DNA of 64,000 nucleotides from Tamarix chinensis (taxonomy: Eukaryota > Streptophyta > Magnoliopsida > Caryophyllales > Tamaricaceae), in NCBI GenBank assembly GCA_030549775.1, contig CM060175.1, positions 68,477,245 to 68,541,244 of the forward strand. The letters run 5' to 3'. Shown here one piece after another: positions 23,591 through 33,262 of the stretch; position 1 is the stretch's first letter; each line of letters begins with the position of its first letter. The notes beneath the pieces were generated by a model, which saw only the letters and a program-made list of their open reading frames with translations, was not told the origin of the DNA and ran no database searches. Both the position numbers and the translations under genes were made by a program.

Positions 23591-24035
23591 CACTTTTATT
23601 AATTTACCATCATTACATAAAATACTAATATTTATGCTTCATTCTCATCATCCAACTCCACCACTATTATATTTCAACCTAATACTCATTAGCACCCACA
23701 CATATTAGGCCACATTCTTACACAAGACATATTCCTAAAATACCCTAGGGCTCACAATAATATTATTCATGCATTAATGGTCATAATAACATAACACATC
23801 ATGGATAAGTACTTAACATTTTTCATTAATAACCAAAATCTTTCCTTAAGCAATAATTCCACACATAGCATATAAACTATCATACTTTCCTTTTTATCAA
23901 TCAATATAAGCAACTACATATAATATATTAAAAAATATGTGTATTATACAAAATAAAACATTAAGACCTTAATGTACTAGCATACGTTTATCCATGTGTT
24001 TAAGTGGAATTTTAACGATTACCTTAATTCCCATA

Positions 24036-24774
24036 TGTTGTGGATCGATACTAATTCGGAAAAAATAAGATCTAATTAGAATCAATTAGGACACACAAGA
24101 ATTGAGAAGAGAAGAACACTCAAGAATTCAAATTGGGAAAACAGATGATCTTATTGATGTGAAGTAATTGTGATTACAAAGAATCAAAGAAATTCTCACA
24201 TAAATCACTCAATTCATCAAGGAATTACAATAGAACTCAATAGGAGAAGAAGACAGCGTTCGCTCTTTGATTAGGGTTCTAATCGCATGGTATTTATACT
24301 ATACGAAACTGTCATTAGCGAAAACCAAGGCGGAGCGAAAAACCCAAAAAATACGGACCGTGTTAATAAACACGATACCCCCGTGTTTATTTTCCATCTC
24401 TCGGCGGTACCCCCGTGTTTATTTTCCATCTCTCGACCTCTCCCAGAAAACATAACATGTTTTCCTCATGTAAAAACACGGATCATGTTTCAAAAACACG
24501 GGCCCCCGTGTTTATTTCCAGCTTTGACAATCTTCAGTATTTCAGCCACAACTTCTTCATCTGACCTCTGATCGAGCTAATTCTTGATGTGTTGGAAAGC
24601 TAACAGAAAGATCTACAACTTTCATTTTTATTACATTTCCAAATTCAAATTTATTCAATGTAAAATATTCAAATCTTTCCAGAACAGCTCACAGTTCTAC
24701 TTCAAATTTCTCCGAAACACTTCACACACCAATCCAAGCTATTCTACACACCAAATACGAGTCACAAGCTCACA
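24036..24774 (+). mobile_element. Solo LTR, 739 bp, target duplication CCATA
   Basis: Starts TGTTGTGGATCGATAC, ends CAAGCTCACA, and is flanked by perfect CCATA repeats at 24031-24035 and 24775-24779. Removing it restores the sequence found in the sister LTR around 58000-58030 (TTACCTTAATC...ACCTTACC...CAATTCAACACC), so both ends are confirmed by an empty site. It holds a direct repeat of CCCCCGTGTTTATTTTCCAT with copies 32 bases apart near 24379 and 24411, and a third related word near 24502. No internal region is present. The superfamily is not determined; strand is arbitrary. Confidence 0.88.
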
Positions 24775-24986
24775 CCATAAAAATAGAACCTCACCAATAT
24801 CCTAGTTAAAGATTCAAGCTTTAATTAGCAAAATCAACACCTAAAAATAATATCAATAATTATTATATCATAAGTAGGGAAACTAAAAAGGATAAAAATT
24901 TATAAAAACGTAATTGATAACACACTTTACTTAGCCATTAATATACCTCAATAATTAAACAAAACAAATCCCAACATAATGTGGAA

Positions 24987-25010
24987 CTCACGCTGCATGA
25001 GTAGCGTGAG
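24987..25010. other. Conserved LTR hairpin (copy 1)
   Basis: Inverted repeat CTCACGCT...AGCGTGAG around GCATGAGT. It is the diverged version of the perfect hairpin at 58199-58222. Confidence 0.7.
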
Positions 25011-25019
25011 CCACATGCA

Positions 25020-26110
25020 GGTTATAAGGGGGGGAAAGAGCTAAGGGTGGTGAGGTAGAAGGGAGGGGGAGATGGTTCAGGTTGGGGTTTTGGGGGCCAA
25101 GAGGAGGGCAGGTGGAGGAGAGTTAAGGCAAGGGAAGGATGCAGGGGTGAATAGGGGGTGTGGGTGGTGGTCAAGGATAGGTTGTTGGAGGCCAAGGGTG
25201 GTAGAGGTGAGGGGATACGAAGGGGGATGTCGAGGTAGGGGTGGCTAAGAAGGAAGGAAAAGGGAGGGAAAAAATGAGGGGCTGCAAGGGTTGGTTTTTC
25301 CCAAAGGAGGTGTAGGGGTGGTAGAGGAGGTTGTAAGGAGTAGGTTGATGGCTTGGGAGGCGGTAGAGGCAGTAGAATGGTAACGGATGAAGGGGTTGCA
25401 GGGAGGTTGCCAAGAAGGGAGAAAAAGAATAGGGGAGGAAGATGGTGGGATGTAGAGGGCTCGAGGGGTGGTGTGGTGGTTCAAGGCGGTGGCAGAAGGT
25501 GGTTGGTACAGTGGTGGAATCTGCAGAGTTGGTGGTGCCAAAAACGGGGGAAGAGGATGAAGGAGAAGAAAATGAAGGGAAGGAGATTGGGGGAAAGGGG
25601 CTTGAAAATATAGGGCATGAAGGCCAGTGATGAGAAGAAAAAGAAGAGGGAGAAGAGGGTAATAGGTGGCTGATCGAGTGGCAGTGTATAGGGTGGCGGG
25701 GAGAGGGAAGGGAAGAAGAGGAAAGGGAGGCTATGCGTGATGGGGGTGCATGGCTGGTTTGGTCCAAAATGGTGAAAAAAAGGGATGGGGGGAGAGGGAG
25801 GGTTGCAGTGGTGGCGAATGGTGGCAGGGAGAGGTGGCTGGGCGTACTTAAGGTGGCAGGCATGGCGACAAAGACAAGTCGGGCACCTTGGTTGGGGCGT
25901 AGAAGAAGAAAGAAGAAGAGGAAGAAAAGGAGGGAAATAGGCCGAGCGTTGGGGGAGAAAGAAATGTGCCGGTCCGATCCATGGGGAAGAAGGAAAGAAA
26001 AGAGAGGGGGTTTGGGCCGCGACGTGCGTGGGAGAAGGAGAAGATGGGAGGGAAGAAATGGGTCTGTGGCCCAAGCGCAGGGGAAAGGGGGAGGCAGGCC
26101 GGCCTAGCGG
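25020..26110 (-). repeat. Pyrimidine-rich LTR block with long Pro/Ser-rich open frames
   Basis: The top strand is strongly purine-rich (GGGGAGG/AAGAAGAGG words). Read on the family sense strand (minus) it is pyrimidine-rich and stays open for long stretches: 230 codons at 25171-25863 and 197 codons at 25481-26074. The predicted peptides are Pro/Ser/His/Leu-rich, have no recognisable domain, and overlap each other in two frames, which argues that low purine content simply removes stop codons. Related frames occur in the sister LTRs (see findings). I do not call a gene. Confidence 0.6.
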
Positions 26111-26463
26111 CCTGAAGGAGGAAAAAGAAGAAAAAGGAAATTTGGGAGAATTTAAAATAATTTAATTCAGAAAATAATAGGATGTAATATTTTTAGGTAA
26201 TAAATTTATTTAATAATATAATATAATATATGAGCTTAAAAAGGTTAATTTTAAGAAAAATATTGGTTTGAGAATTTATTCAAATAAAATGAGTATGATA
26301 AAAAAAATAAAAAAAAATATTTTAATTTATCAAATATTCCTATCCAAATTTATATACTCAAAAATTCATAAAATAATATTATTAAATAATTTTAAAATTT
26401 AATTTATCCCAAATAAAAGCTATTTATTAAATTCTACGTTTTTTAAAATTTTGGGGGATTACA

Positions 26464-27737
26464 TAGATACTAAATTTGGCGGATAAAATAACGACAGAGA
26501 AGAAGTCATGCCTGAAAAGTAAAATTAGGGTTTCTTAATAAGTTTATGGACCTAAATCCTTGAGAACAACCTTAATATCTATGTTATTATACTTTAATTG
26601 CTTCAAATAATTTTTTTACCTATCAAACCAATCATGAATAAGACATTAATAATTTAAAGTGAAATATCATGTGAGTTAGGTCGATGAATTTTACAGGTTT
26701 ATTTCACTAGATGATAATACGGGCTGAAGTGTGGCTTTTTCCTAAGAAGTGCATCAATTTGTTCCACTGGATTAAAAATAATGTGGCCCTAAAATCAAAA
26801 TAAATAAGAATATGAAATGAGATAAGTAACCAATGGATAAGTCATAAATTATTTAAAATGAAAGATTACATGAATCAGGACCAAAGTGTTGTGTCTATTC
26901 CATCAGAAGATAATAGTGGCTCAGGTGTGTTCTTTCTTAAAAGTTATTTTAAATTGTTCTACCTGTTTAAGAATAGTAGTCAAGCATGTGTTAACCGAGC
27001 ATATGTTAGGTTTGTTCCACTGGACAGTAATAGTGGTTAAGGTGTGTTCTTCCCTAAGAGGTACTTTAGCCTGTTTCATCTGATTAAGAATAGTAGGGTC
27101 CTTGAACTCAATGTAAAAATAATAATGAAATATGTAATATCTAATAATGAGAAGTGGATCAACAATTATTTTGTGTATTTTATGTTTCACACATGTATGT
27201 TTATTCTCTGTTGTAAACTCGTGTAATTATCTATATCCCTTTTTCAATTGTATTGTCACCTTACTCAATACATAGCGTACTGATCATCTTTTTTATGGGT
27301 CATACTCATTCCTATGAGAAGGTGGACTAAATGTCTATGTGTAGGATGATGAGGATCTATTAGATGACTTTACTGCATATGATACTTTATGTGGGGTGGA
27401 GTGACTTTTTTATTAGGATTTTTAGGCATAGAGTCATGTTATCCAAAAGATAGCTTTTTTAATACCTTTTTAAACTCTGAGACCTATGGTATCCTTTTGT
27501 CTCTATTTTTAAATATTATACTTGGAATTAGTCTCTAACTTGTATTCATATTTATGAAGTTTCTCTCATTTTCAATTTATCATATTTTACATTCTAATTA
27601 TTTTGTCTTGTGATTGACACAATGATGGTTTGTTAAGCCAAACTTGTATCAATTACGACAATAACATTCAACTATTTTGGTATTATGCTTCCGTTGTGAA
27701 TGAAAATTTTCAGTAATAAAAGTTTGGGTGTTACAAA
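26464..27737 (+). repeat. LTR 3'-part, plus orientation, abutting an inverted LTR
   Basis: It ends TTTGGGTGTTACA at 27737, preceded by TTTCAGTAATAAAAG, like the family end at 61728 (TTTCAGTAGTAAATTTTTGG). It contains diverged CCACTGGACAGTAATAGTGG-type repeats (26740-27100) corresponding to the CCGGTGG arrays. It starts exactly where the minus-oriented LTR at 20650-26463 begins, and its first ~30 bases resemble those at 60352, which is in the same arrangement. Its own 5' part is not found to the left. Open frames at 26858-27226 and 26921-27190 are chance. Confidence 0.5.
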
Positions 27738-28634
27738 TAGGATCTTAGCACCAACAAAAGATAGAAAATCCAAGCATAATTGACCTCTTATAATAGATAT
27801 TGGCGAAAAATGAATTGAAAAAGATATCACTATGTGAATTAGGGTCGTCGACATGGGATACCACCTTGTGTCGATCACCACTGTTGTATCAGCCACCCTA
27901 TGTTAAGCCTCGATATTTTGTTTTCACTCCATCTTTACTCCTTGCTGACATGGATATGTTCCTAGACACTCTCAACTTATGTTGATCTCCAAATAACTTC
28001 ATTCTCATAGTTGCGTTGTCCTCCACTTTAGGTCATTCCTAGCTTATGACATATGGGATTGAATTCCAACATAGTATTATTGATTTATTCCTTTTTTATA
28101 GCTTTGTAGTGTTTGGCTTATTATGCTTCTCACTTTATAATAATATTTCTCCACATCACTTACTAAAAAAAAATTAAGTGTTTCATAATATATATATAAT
28201 GATGTGTTAACTTTTTTTATTTTCTAATTTTAACTTATATTTTTTAATGTACATTTTAGATTAATTTTTTAAATTTTTATATTTTAATTTAATTTTGAAT
28301 TTATACTTCACTTTACTTTTTAGATTTTTAGTTTTAAATTTTTGTTCTATTTTTTTTTATATAAATTTTAACGTAATTTTAAAATTAAGTTTTAAATTAA
28401 TTTTTTTTATTAAAATTCTCATATTTTTTTTTAATTCATACAATTTATATTTTTGGGTTGAAATATACAAAGTCATTTATATTTTCGAAAATAAGGGGAG
28501 CTAGAACTAGAGTAGAAGTCGGTCCACAATCCACATGCCCAATTCCTCATTCCTCTCTTGCTTAACAACGCCCACTACGAAACTAACGATCATCTCGCCT
28601 CCGTGTTCACCCTTTCTCTTTCTGTTGGTTCAAA
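27738..28634. other. Intergenic region and presumed promoter/5' UTR of the clathrin light chain gene
   Basis: Up to about 28090 is unclassified unique-looking sequence. About 28180-28490 is extremely AT-rich with long T runs, followed by a more balanced stretch from 28495 that probably holds the 5' UTR. AT-rich TTTATATTTTC-type words near 28475 could serve as a TATA element, but I cannot fix a transcription start. Confidence 0.4.
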
Positions 28635-31295
28635 ATGTCTACCTCTTCGTTTGCCGATTCATTCGATGCCCTCAGCGGCAACTCACCGCCGCCCGTCGCT
28701 GCCTCGGAACCTGTTGATCCGTTCGACGAAGTGGACGGTATATCAGGCGGTCATGATTCTCAACGAGTTGATACGTTCTCTAACTTCACAGATAACTCCC
28801 AGGCCCAGCCCACCGGCAACGGAAACGGCTCTTTTTTCCATGGAGACGATGGCTTGTTGGAGTCCGAGGAGGCGACAGATATGCCGATCCGTGGGGGAAG
28901 TGGCGGATTTGTCAACGGACTAGCTTCAGATGGTGTTTTTGCTGCGTCTGATGGTCCGGTTTTGCCTCCTCCGTCGGATATGCAAGAGGAAGGTGCAGCT
29001 CTTAGAGAGTGGAAGAAGTATGAGTTTTATTTTTATTTTTATTTTCTTTATATGCCTGCTGTGTGGATCAGAACACTGATGTACTAAATTAGAGAGATTC
29101 CAAAGGTTGTGATTCTATCGCTTTGTTGGAATTCTGAAATTTTGATTGGAAAATAAAATGAAATTGCGACTAGAAAATAGACGTTAGTATCAATTGATCG
29201 TTGACTATTACTATCTCAAGTGAATTATTTTTTCCATTCGACGATATTTCAAGTAGTCAGTTGCATGCTAATTTAATCCGATTAACGGTGCTATGGTCTC
29301 TGAGATCAAGTCCGCACTTTATATTTTTTATGATTTTTTGGGGGTTCCGTGGAAGACTGTATTCTGACTTTTTTTTCGTTTTGGCAGCGTTCTCCCTTGT
29401 AAGTTAGACTTCTGGACTCGTTTCAACCGATAGGACGGGTCAATCCGCAAAGAAAATAATAAAGAAATTCTGTTGGCCTATTTTTTATATAATATTAGAG
29501 CACAAAAGGGACGTGCATTACTCTAACAATCAACCACTAATTTTAAATCATTGTGCATTATCGTGTCATTTCTGTGGGAAGAGATTGAATCAATGAAAGC
29601 AAGTTACAATTGGTCAGCTAGATGGTTTAGGGACGATATGTCAAAAATATTTATGTACTTGTGAATCGTATGATTGTGTGTTAGTCTTTGTCTAATTTAG
29701 TTTTAAGGCAGTACTATTTGTAAATCTGTTCTATTTGTTTCAGGCAAAATGCTATCTTATTAGAGGAGAAGGAGAAGCGGGAGAAGGAATTACTGAGCCA
29801 GATTATTGAGGAAGCGAATGAGTACAAAGTGTCTGTTTACGAGAAGAGAAAAGTCACATGTGAGAAGAACAAAATTTCCAACCGGGAGAAGGAAAAGGTA
29901 AAGTTTATAATTATTTTGTTGTGATATTGAAGCTGAAATTCTCAGATTTTTTATTAGCTTACTAGCTTCAAGTACCAATTTTTTTTGGGTTATTTTTCCC
30001 CCTGGGAATGTTTTATGCTCTCTTTTGTAATCGAGTCTTTTTGCGAGTTTGGAAGAGGGGTAACTCTTTGCAGATGCTGTACTTTGCTATTTGCTAGTAT
30101 TTGGGTTTAAGACACATTCAAAACGGTCCACTTTGATTGTGCTCCAGACAATCGCGTTTCAAAACATTGTTGTCGCATCTTGTTTATGTCCTTGTATCAC
30201 CTCTTGGTGAGGGACAAAAATAGTTTAGAAGATCAAATGTCTGAATATATCATATTGATTATTCTATAAGAAAGGTGGCTAAATAATGGATTAGGAGTGA
30301 GTGTTTTTGTCAACTTGATTGCTTACTGGATTTCTTTTTTTGAACTTTGTAATGTTCTGAATCATTTGTGGCCATACATTTACTGATAAATGTTTAATTG
30401 TTGCAATAAGTGGCCAAAATTCTATTTTAATAAGTGTGGTTTAGTTGCTAGGAAGTCTCTAATGTCCCAAGTGGAATTTCTTTGGGTTTATGCAAGTATA
30501 TACATTTGGATCTTCTTCAGAATTTCTCTGGCAAGATCTATATTACATGCCCAGGCCTCTTTGGGATATTTGTAGTCATCCTTGCCATTAGTGATTTAAG
30601 TTTATCTTGATACTTTATGCTTGATGAAGTTATATTTAATGGATCAACAGCCTATAAGAACTCCAGAACTATTGAATAATTATTAAATGCAGAAGATTCA
30701 TCGCTGAGATACAGCAGTTTCGAACTTCATAGAAAAGGCTGTTAGAACTTGACTATCTAAATGGTTTGTATATTGTTTTGGGTTTCTGAAGCATCAAGTG
30801 TGTAGTATTTATAGTGGAATCATGAATACTTATGGATTCATGGCATTTTATTATGTGGGTGTTTAGAACCAGCATAATTTGAGAAATTTTATGACTGCAA
30901 AGAAATGCTTCTCTGATATGTATGAAACTGTTTTTCAGCTTTTTGTGGCGGGCCAAGAGAAGTTTCATAAGGAGTCTTCCAAACAATACTGGAAAGCAAT
31001 CGCAGAGCTCATCCCTAATGAGGTTCCGGCTATGCAGAAGAGGAGAGGAAAGAAGGATCAGGAGATGAAGCCTTCAATTGTTGTGGTTCAGGGTCCCAAG
31101 CCTGGGAAGCCAGCTGATCTTTCAAGGTTGAGGCAGATACTGGTGAAACTCAAACATAGTGCCCCTGATCACTTGAGGCTCTCCCCAGCTCCAGCTGAAT
31201 CTGCTGCTGAGGATGCCGAAGCCAGCAATGGCTCTACTGCTCCTGCAAATACTGCACCCGTTGCTGTTAACCCAGAGGCTGTTGTTGCTGCATGA
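28635..31295 (+). CDS. CLC: Clathrin light chain
   Basis: Three coding exons give 297 residues: 28635-29017, 29744-29897 and 30939-31295, with GT-AG introns of 726 and 1041 bp. The product is the regulatory light subunit of the clathrin triskelion, acting on coated vesicles at the plasma membrane, trans-Golgi and cell plate. The N-terminal ~105 residues are variable and acidic/Ser-rich. [11 protein letters not shown] at 106-116 leads into the conserved heavy-chain-binding helix, residues ~120-185 ([20 protein letters not shown], then a Glu/Lys coiled coil ending NREKEK). After it come the plant-typical [39 protein letters not shown] and LKHSAPDHL, then an Ala/Pro-rich tail. Junctions restore unbroken family sequence (WKK|QNAI, EKEK|LFVA). 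The start is the first ATG giving the acidic N-terminus. Length is close to Arabidopsis members. It looks intact; no transposon sits inside it. Confidence 0.95.
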
Positions 31296-33262
31296 TTATT
31301 ATTTGTGTTCCAATACACGTATTATATGAAGTATATATCTCGCAGTAGTATTCTTAGAATGCGGTGGAGCTGCCAGATATTAGCGAGTCCATCTTATGGT
31401 TCATTTTCGTATGTCGTTCTTGTGTTGATCAGCGTAGATAGTATTATATTTTGCGACAGTTTTCGCCTCTTCAGGCTTGTGATGTTACTTCGGGGCTTGT
31501 CATAATTAATACTTCCTGTATCCTAGCATTTTCTCTTTTCAATTTTCAGGGAAATGTGAAAGATATTCCTGGCGGACAAGTTTAGACTTTTCCAAAAACT
31601 TAAATTAAAATAAAATAAATCTAATAATGTTAAATCATCTATGTCAGTGTATTTATTTAAACATCATGTTGGGTATAAATTAAATACTTAGTCAAAACCA
31701 TCATTGTTATCCACTGTAAGTTTGTTCAAATTTCAGCGATTCATTCTTACTTTGTATTTGAAAAGTTTACTGAAATTTTCGAGTTTAATTCTTGCTTTGT
31801 ATTTGAGAAGTCTACTGAAATTTCATTGTTTCACTCAGCTGCATTTGGCAAAGGAATGACCAATATAGTTTGTTTATCTATAAGTCTTTGTTTGAAACTA
31901 CTTATTAAAATTAGTTATTTATGATAATTATTTATTTTAATATTCTTTTACAAACTAAATAGTTATCTTAAACAACTATTTTTGATAAATAATTTCAAAT
32001 AAGCTTTTAATCAACAATCTTTTAACTTATGGATTAATTGTGTGCTTTGTATTGTAAGATCTATACTATGTTGTATCTTGAAAGGATATTGTAAGATCTG
32101 ATAGCTAGTGGATGGCAATTTATATTAGTCATTAGTAGATAGTAGATTGTATTAGTTGATTTGATTAATGTATAACATTAGTTGTTTATATAGATGTGTT
32201 TAATAATATAAGTTGAAAGCTTGAAAGTAATAGCCATTATGGATTTTAAGTTATAAATTGGATTTAAAAAGGCTATGTTGCATAGATTGCTTCAAACTAT
32301 TAATCCAATAAATTCTTAAGTGATGCTATAAATCTCTTATCTACCTTCAAAACTTAAAAATAAATAAATAAATAAAATCTTTTGTGAGTAATTACCAAAC
32401 AAGGACATACAATCTCCTATTGGCTATTCATTTGTTTCTGTATGCGAAACAAAATTTTACTTGAACAAATTCCAATAATTGCTCCGATGTTTCATTTTTA
32501 GTTACTTTTATTCCTTAAAAAAGGGTGATGAATACAGTGGGGAAGGGGGAAAAACAATATGGTACACTCTAAGACTAGTCGACACTTGTATTTATTATTA
32601 TTATTTTGTAAGTTTCAGTATCCATGAGCATCATTAAACCATCGTTTTTTCTCTTCCTTTTTTATATTTTTAATGTGTTTTAAACTGCCCTGCTGTAATT
32701 ACGCAGGGGCTACTATGGAGGTGACGTCCTCTGTAATTTGGTGTTGGTTTACTGCCTTGATTTGGTTAAATAGTTTAATCACACTTGCCAAACTGTCAAG
32801 ATAATAGGAAATTGAATGCCGCAACAAGAACAGGCATCAAATTCTAAACGGCAACCGAGCATCACACAGAGTAGTTCAGAGTTTCAGACAACTGATGACA
32901 CTTTCAGGGCTGTTTTCTGATTGCGTGATTAGAATGGTTTTTGTAGTGTTAAGAAGCGCATAAACGTGTTCAATCGCGAGCTCAAATCTGCTCTCTTAAA
33001 CATTAAAATCTTCGTAGAAGTTGCATTTTATCACTCACAATTTCATAGTTGCCACTCTTAACAAGGCCAAACTTTCATCAATTAGTATTCCTAGTACTAC
33101 AGAGTAACAAAGGAGGTTGATAAAATCTGCACCGCCGTTGAGTTTTTTTGACTTTATACATACTAAAAACCTTGCCGAATGGCCAACAAACCCTTCTATC
33201 CTTCAAATTCGGCAAATAGTTCGTGGTGAAAAGACGCAAATTTTCACATAGAAACTCTACCA
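31296..33262. other. Convergent intergenic region with 3' UTRs
   Basis: It lies between the 3' ends of the clathrin light chain gene (+) and the Ser/Thr/Pro-rich protein gene (-). An AATAAA-containing stretch near 31606-31620 could be the poly(A) signal of the first gene, and ATTTATTATTATT near 32590 (minus-strand AATAAT-type) could serve the second. One MITE lies at 31884-32007. I see no other gene. Confidence 0.45.
31884..32007. mobile_element. MITE related to 15486-15621
   Basis: Imperfect inverted arms GTCTTTGTTTGAAACTACTT and TAATTTCAAATAAGC share ATTAAAATTAGTTATT / AACTATTTTTGATAA words with the MITE at 15486. It is bordered by TAA at 31881-31883 and 32008-32010, consistent with a 3 bp Harbinger-type duplication. 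It is more diverged than its relative. Confidence 0.65.

Larger units (their letters stand above)
20650..26463 (-). mobile_element. Long gypsy-type LTR, minus orientation (~5.8 kb with insertions)
   Basis: In the family orientation (minus) it starts TGTAATCCCCCAAAATTTT at 26463 and ends GGGGGTGTCACA at 20650. Along that strand come an AT-rich block (26460-26110), a pyrimidine-rich block (26110-25020), a hairpin (25010-24987), a minisatellite (about 23590-22790), short tandem repeats of an ACTATTATnnCCGGTGGATCGG-type unit (about 21680-21300) and the conserved end. It matches the solo LTR at 54869-59586 block for block, so both belong to one family. It carries a MITE (22375-22614) and a solo LTR (24036-24774). 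Flanks CCTTA and TAGAT do not match, so it may be part of a larger element or rearranged. No PBS-like TGGTATCAG follows either end. Confidence 0.6.

Noticed and set aside
25733..26107. Gly/Arg-rich plus-strand frames in the purine-rich block
   Set aside because: Antisense to the LTR and driven by GGG/AGG composition; not shared as peptides with other copies.
26464..26500. Primer binding site after the LTR at 20650-26463
   Set aside because: No TGGTATCAGAGC-like sequence follows either end; the adjoining sequence is an inverted LTR 3' part.
28558..28923. 121-codon plus-strand frame overlapping the clathrin light chain start
   Set aside because: Alternative frame; the 28635 frame continues correctly through two splice junctions into conserved clathrin light chain sequence.
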